DNA of 64,000 nucleotides, taken from positions 4,340,001 through 4,404,000 of the forward strand of contig NZ_CP108549.1 of NCBI RefSeq assembly GCF_036010325.1. The letters run 5' to 3'. The number at the start of each line of letters is the position of its first letter. Position 1 is the stretch's first letter. Below the pieces are notes generated by a model. That model saw only the letters and a program-made list of their open reading frames with translations. It did not search any database and was not told the origin of the DNA. The position numbers and the translations under genes were made by a program. The stretch is from Streptomyces sp. NBC_01210. GTDB lineage: Bacteria > Actinomycetota > Actinomycetes > Streptomycetales > Streptomycetaceae. This document shows positions 59,393 to 64,000 of the stretch, piece after piece.

Positions 59393-61276
59393 ATGCGCGA
59401 CCGCCGTCACTACCAGCACGCTCACGAGCGGGACGAGCGCGGCATTCCCGACGGCCTGCTGGTGGGCCTGCTCGGTTTTCTACTCGGGCTGAGCCTGCTG
59501 GTCTGGACGGCCACGGGGCTGGCGGGCGTGATCACGCACGGCTCATGGCCGACGGGTGTCACCTACGCCGGTACACCGCTGGCCATACGCGCGCTGGCGT
59601 CCAAGCCGCACGACCTCCAGGCCGCATGGCCGGACACTCCGCCTGCGGAGCTGTCGGGGTACGGGCTGTTCTGGGGCCTGGCCATAGGCGAGTTGATGGT
59701 GCTGGTGGTGGTGACGGTGTTCGTCCTCGGCACGGTCGCCCGCTGGCACGTGGGCCGCGCGGGCCGCGTATCCGACACTCCCTCGCCCCGGACCGCCCCC
59801 GCCGCGAAGACGGAGGACCGGGACCCGGCGGGTTCCTCGACCGCGGGCTCCTCGACCGCGAGTTCCCCGACCGCGGGCGCGCACACGGGAAGCCCGGACC
59901 CGACGAAGCCGGCTGACGGCCGCCTCGGGCAGCCGCGGGATGTCGGCCAGGGAGCGAGCGGCCGGGACCCCCGCGCCGCCTCCGGCCCCGGCACCCCCTC
60001 GCCGGGAGCGCCCACAGGCCCGTACGCCGGGGCCACAAGCCCCGACCCCGCTAGGGAGCAAGGCGCGGGCGGAGGGGCCGACGCCCAGGGCTCCGGCATT
60101 CCCACAGGCTCGTACGCCGCAGCCGCAAGCCAGGACGCGCACGCGTACCCGGGAACCGGGTACCAGCCCGGCGAGTCCAGACACCCATCAGCCGCAGCCC
60201 CGGGCGACGGCGCAGCGGCGAGCCCGCACCCGGCCCATCCCCCGGCGAGCCGGGGCGCTGCCACGAGCCCGCACACCCGGCCCGCAGGCGCCAACCCCCT
60301 TATGGGGCAAGGCACGGGCGGATGGGACCCGCACGCCGCCCTGCCCGCACCCCGCACCCCCCGTATCCTCTACGGCGACCCCGCCACCCGCCGGCCCGTC
60401 ACCGTTCAGGCCGTCCTCGACGCCGAAGGGCCGGCGCTCGTCGTCACCTCCGATCCCACCGTGTGGGCCGAGACGAAGGGCGCGCGGGCCAAGCTCGGCC
60501 CTGTTCTCGTCTACGACCCCGGGCATCTCTGCGACACCCCCGCCCGCCTCCACTGGTCGCCCACCGCGCACTGCGAGGACGCCGCCACCGCCGCCGCCCG
60601 CGCCGTCGCCCTCCTCGCGCCCATAAGGCCCCGCGCCCTCCTCGACGCCGCCATGGCAGACACCGCGGAGACACTCCTGCGCTGCTGGCTGCATGCCGCC
60701 GCGGTGGACGGACGCCCGTTCAAGCAGCTCCACCGCTGGGCACAGGGCGGCGGCGCCCACGACGCCGTACGCATCCTCCGTACGCATCCCAAGGCCACCG
60801 CCGGACTCGCCGGGCTGCTCGAGTCCACGCTCACCGGGCATCCCGAACGCCGGGAGATCGCCCAGCAGTTGGTGGTGCGCGCCCTCTCCGTGCTCTCCTC
60901 GATCCACATCCGTGAGGCTTGCACCCCGAACCGAACCGATTCCCTCACCTTGGAATCATTCATAAACGAAGGGGGAACCCTTTATGTGGTGGGTGAACCG
61001 ATCGAGGACCCCAGAACCCACCCCGGCGCAATGCCTCTGCTCACCGCACTCGCCTCAGACGTGGTCGAGCACGGCCGCCGCATGGCCGCACGGTCATCCG
61101 ACGGCCGGCTCGACCCACCAATGACGCTCGTCCTGGACGACGTCGCGGCCGTGGCTCCCCTTCCCAGCCTTCCGGAGCTGCTGGCAACCGGTCAGGACCA
61201 GGGACTGCCGACCCTGGTCCTGCTCCGTTCCGCCGAACAGGCGCGCGCCCGCTGGCCCGAGCCGCTCACCCAGTAA
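59393..61276 (+). CDS. VirD4/TraG-like coupling protein lacking a P-loop
   Basis: 627 residues. Two TM helices (~20-45 and ~95-115) precede a ~190-residue Pro/Gly/Ser-rich linker with PTGPYAGATS and PTGSYAAAAS-type repeats. The C-terminal domain follows: 'GPALVVTSDPTVWAETKGARAKLGPVLVYDP' and 'LVLDDVAAVAPLPSLPELLATGQDQGLPTLVLLRSAEQARARW' (landmarks LVLDDVAA, ATGQDQGL) match VirD4/TraG after its P-loop. The P-loop itself is missing at the expected position, so nucleotide binding is doubtful. Starts 1 bp after cmdB's stop. Confidence 0.72.
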   Translation: MRDRRHYQHAHERDERGIPDGLLVGLLGFLLGLSLLVWTATGLAGVITHGSWPTGVTYAGTPLAIRALASKPHDLQAAWPDTPPAELSGYGLFWGLAIGELMVLVVVTVFVLGTVARWHVGRAGRVSDTPSPRTAPAAKTEDRDPAGSSTAGSSTASSPTAGAHTGSPDPTKPADGRLGQPRDVGQGASGRDPRAASGPGTPSPGAPTGPYAGATSPDPAREQGAGGGADAQGSGIPTGSYAAAASQDAHAYPGTGYQPGESRHPSAAAPGDGAAASPHPAHPPASRGAATSPHTRPAGANPLMGQGTGGWDPHAALPAPRTPRILYGDPATRRPVTVQAVLDAEGPALVVTSDPTVWAETKGARAKLGPVLVYDPGHLCDTPARLHWSPTAHCEDAATAAARAVALLAPIRPRALLDAAMADTAETLLRCWLHAAAVDGRPFKQLHRWAQGGGAHDAVRILRTHPKATAGLAGLLESTLTGHPERREIAQQLVVRALSVLSSIHIREACTPNRTDSLTLESFINEGGTLYVVGEPIEDPRTHPGAMPLLTALASDVVEHGRRMAARSSDGRLDPPMTLVLDDVAAVAPLPSLPELLATGQDQGLPTLVLLRSAEQARARWPEPLTQ

Positions 61277-61856
61277 GCCGAGCAGCCGGCCGCGGGAGCT
61301 GACGCTTGACCTCGAGCTCCACGTCCCGTGCCGTGGAATCCCCCGGCACGGGTACGGAGTCCCCGCTCGCCACAAACCCGATGCGCCGGTAGAACGCCTC
61401 GGCACGCGCATTGCGCTCGTCCACATACAGCCGCACCCGCTCCACAGGCGGCCCCGCCAGCGACCAGGACCACTCCAGAGCCGCCTCGAACAGCGCCTCC
61501 GCAAGCCCCGCACCACGCACCTCGGGCCGTACGAACACCCCGACCACATGCGTCTGGTCGGTCTTTGCCGCCTCCCCGAACCGCACCTCTCCGGCCGGCC
61601 GCTCGACGAGGACGGTGAGTGTGCCGCCCCACCGCCCGTCCGCCAGCTCAGCGATGAACTGGCGCGCGACAACCCCCTCCGCCGCCGCGGAGGTTCGGTC
61701 CTGCCAGAAGCCGTCCGGCCGCTCCAGGGCCTGCTCGTACGTCTCCAGAAATGCGAGGGGCGCGACCGGGTCCTGCAGAGCGGCGAGCCGGATCTCCCTG
61801 GCCTTCGCCCACTCCTCGGCGCCCACCGCACGGATGACATAGTCGATCTGATCCAT
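61266..61856 (-). CDS. GNAT-family N-acetyltransferase
   Basis: 196 residues. The acetyl-CoA loop is 'VRPEVRGAGLAEALFEAALEW' (landmark RPEVRGAGLA) and the C-terminal 'YVDERNARAEAFYRRIGFV' is standard GNAT. Acceptor unknown. It is convergent with the last cmd-like gene and overlaps its 3' end by 11 bp. It lies just downstream of the rRNA operon terminator on the same strand. Confidence 0.85.
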   Translation of the reverse strand: MDQIDYVIRAVGAEEWAKAREIRLAALQDPVAPLAFLETYEQALERPDGFWQDRTSAAAEGVVARQFIAELADGRWGGTLTVLVERPAGEVRFGEAAKTDQTHVVGVFVRPEVRGAGLAEALFEAALEWSWSLAGPPVERVRLYVDERNARAEAFYRRIGFVASGDSVPVPGDSTARDVELEVKRQLPRPAARLTG

Positions 61857-61912
61857 CTGCCGATACTGACCGGGCCGGGGCGCTTGAGCAAGCAATGGGT
61901 CCTGAACGCAGA

Positions 61913-61943
61913 AAAGCCCCGCACCATAACGGTGCGGGGCTTT
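61913..61943 (-). terminator. rRNA operon terminator
   Basis: AAAGCCCCGCACC and GGTGCGGGGCTTT are a perfect 13-bp inverted repeat with a 5-nt loop, ending in T residues on the minus strand, 13 bp after the 5S gene. Confidence 0.85.
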
Positions 61944-61955
61944 CCCACAATGATT

Positions 61956-62074
61956 GTTCGGCGGCGTCCTACTCTCCCACAGGGTCCCCCCTGCAGTACC
62001 ATCGGCGCTGAAAGGCTTAGCTTCCGGGTTCGGAATGTAACCGGGCGTTTCCCTAACGCTATGACCACCGAAAC
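61956..62074 (-). rRNA. rrf: 5S ribosomal RNA
   Basis: On the minus strand the gene begins GTTTCGGTGGTCATAGCG and ends GGACGCCGCCGAAC, the characteristic actinobacterial 5S sequence of ~117-119 nt. The ends pair as helix I. The exact mature ends may differ by 1-3 nt. Confidence 0.95.
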
Positions 62075-62160
62075 TCTATGAAGATGTACGACCCGGAATC
62101 CCCACAGGGGACTCGACAGTTCGTTGCTTCAGAACTAACACAGTGGACGCGAGCAACTGA

Positions 62161-64000
<1,840 letters not shown>

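Overview
The window is high-GC actinobacterial chromosome, almost certainly Streptomyces. It carries mycothiol synthase (mshD), an RsiG-type c-di-GMP-binding anti-sigma factor, the nickel regulator Nur, GlnR, and an NlpC/P60 gene followed by a cmd-like membrane-protein cluster. As I remember it, the order from about 12 kb to 61 kb follows the conserved core of S. coelicolor around SCO4126-SCO4184, read in reverse. That comparison is from memory. Gene calls rest on reading frames, start sites and motifs.

Layout. 0-7.8 kb is an accessory-looking stretch of small redox and regulator modules: TetR with an aldo/keto reductase, an NmrA-like protein divergent from a WYL regulator, a DinB protein behind an octamer repeat array, a HelD-family ATPase, and TetR divergent from a quinone oxidoreductase. 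Three of these regulators have clear inverted-repeat operators. 7.8-11.1 kb holds a phosphotransferase, HAD and GntR set with a 55-aa membrane microprotein. 11.2-24.5 kb is core housekeeping: a frameshifted Eis-type acetyltransferase, asparaginase, rsiG, dtd, ygfZ, nur, nitrobindin, a three-gene operon of single-pass proteins, a DsrE protein, and a sulfurtransferase/DUF1416 operon with a Cys-containing leader peptide. LmeA-like, membrane, MoaD-like and hydrolase genes follow.

25.5-47.4 kb joins nitrogen and phosphate control. It has glnR, a LacI regulator, an HtrA-like protease with a two-component system, PI-PLC, 5'-nucleotidase, mshD, a decayed ABC-2 permease, ppk-CHAD-Nudix, pstSCAB behind a PHO box, a PiT transporter with its PhoU-like partner, and csoR behind its operator. 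Together these genes scavenge, import, store (as polyphosphate) and sense phosphate next to the global nitrogen regulator. Two unusual repeat-rich intergenic regions (27.4-28.1 kb and 44.8-45.1 kb) share a dispersed element.

47.4-61.3 kb encodes envelope functions: lipoprotein, FAD oxidase, PAP2 phosphatase, SLT/NlpC hydrolase, SAM methyltransferase, and a six-gene cluster resembling a chromosomal type IV secretion core. That cluster has small membrane subunits, a VirB6-like channel, a VirB4-like ATPase and a VirD4-like protein lacking a P-loop, with no relaxase. 61.9-64 kb is the 3' half of an rRNA operon on the minus strand (terminator, 5S, partial 23S). I saw no tRNA, CRISPR array, insertion sequence or phage integrase.
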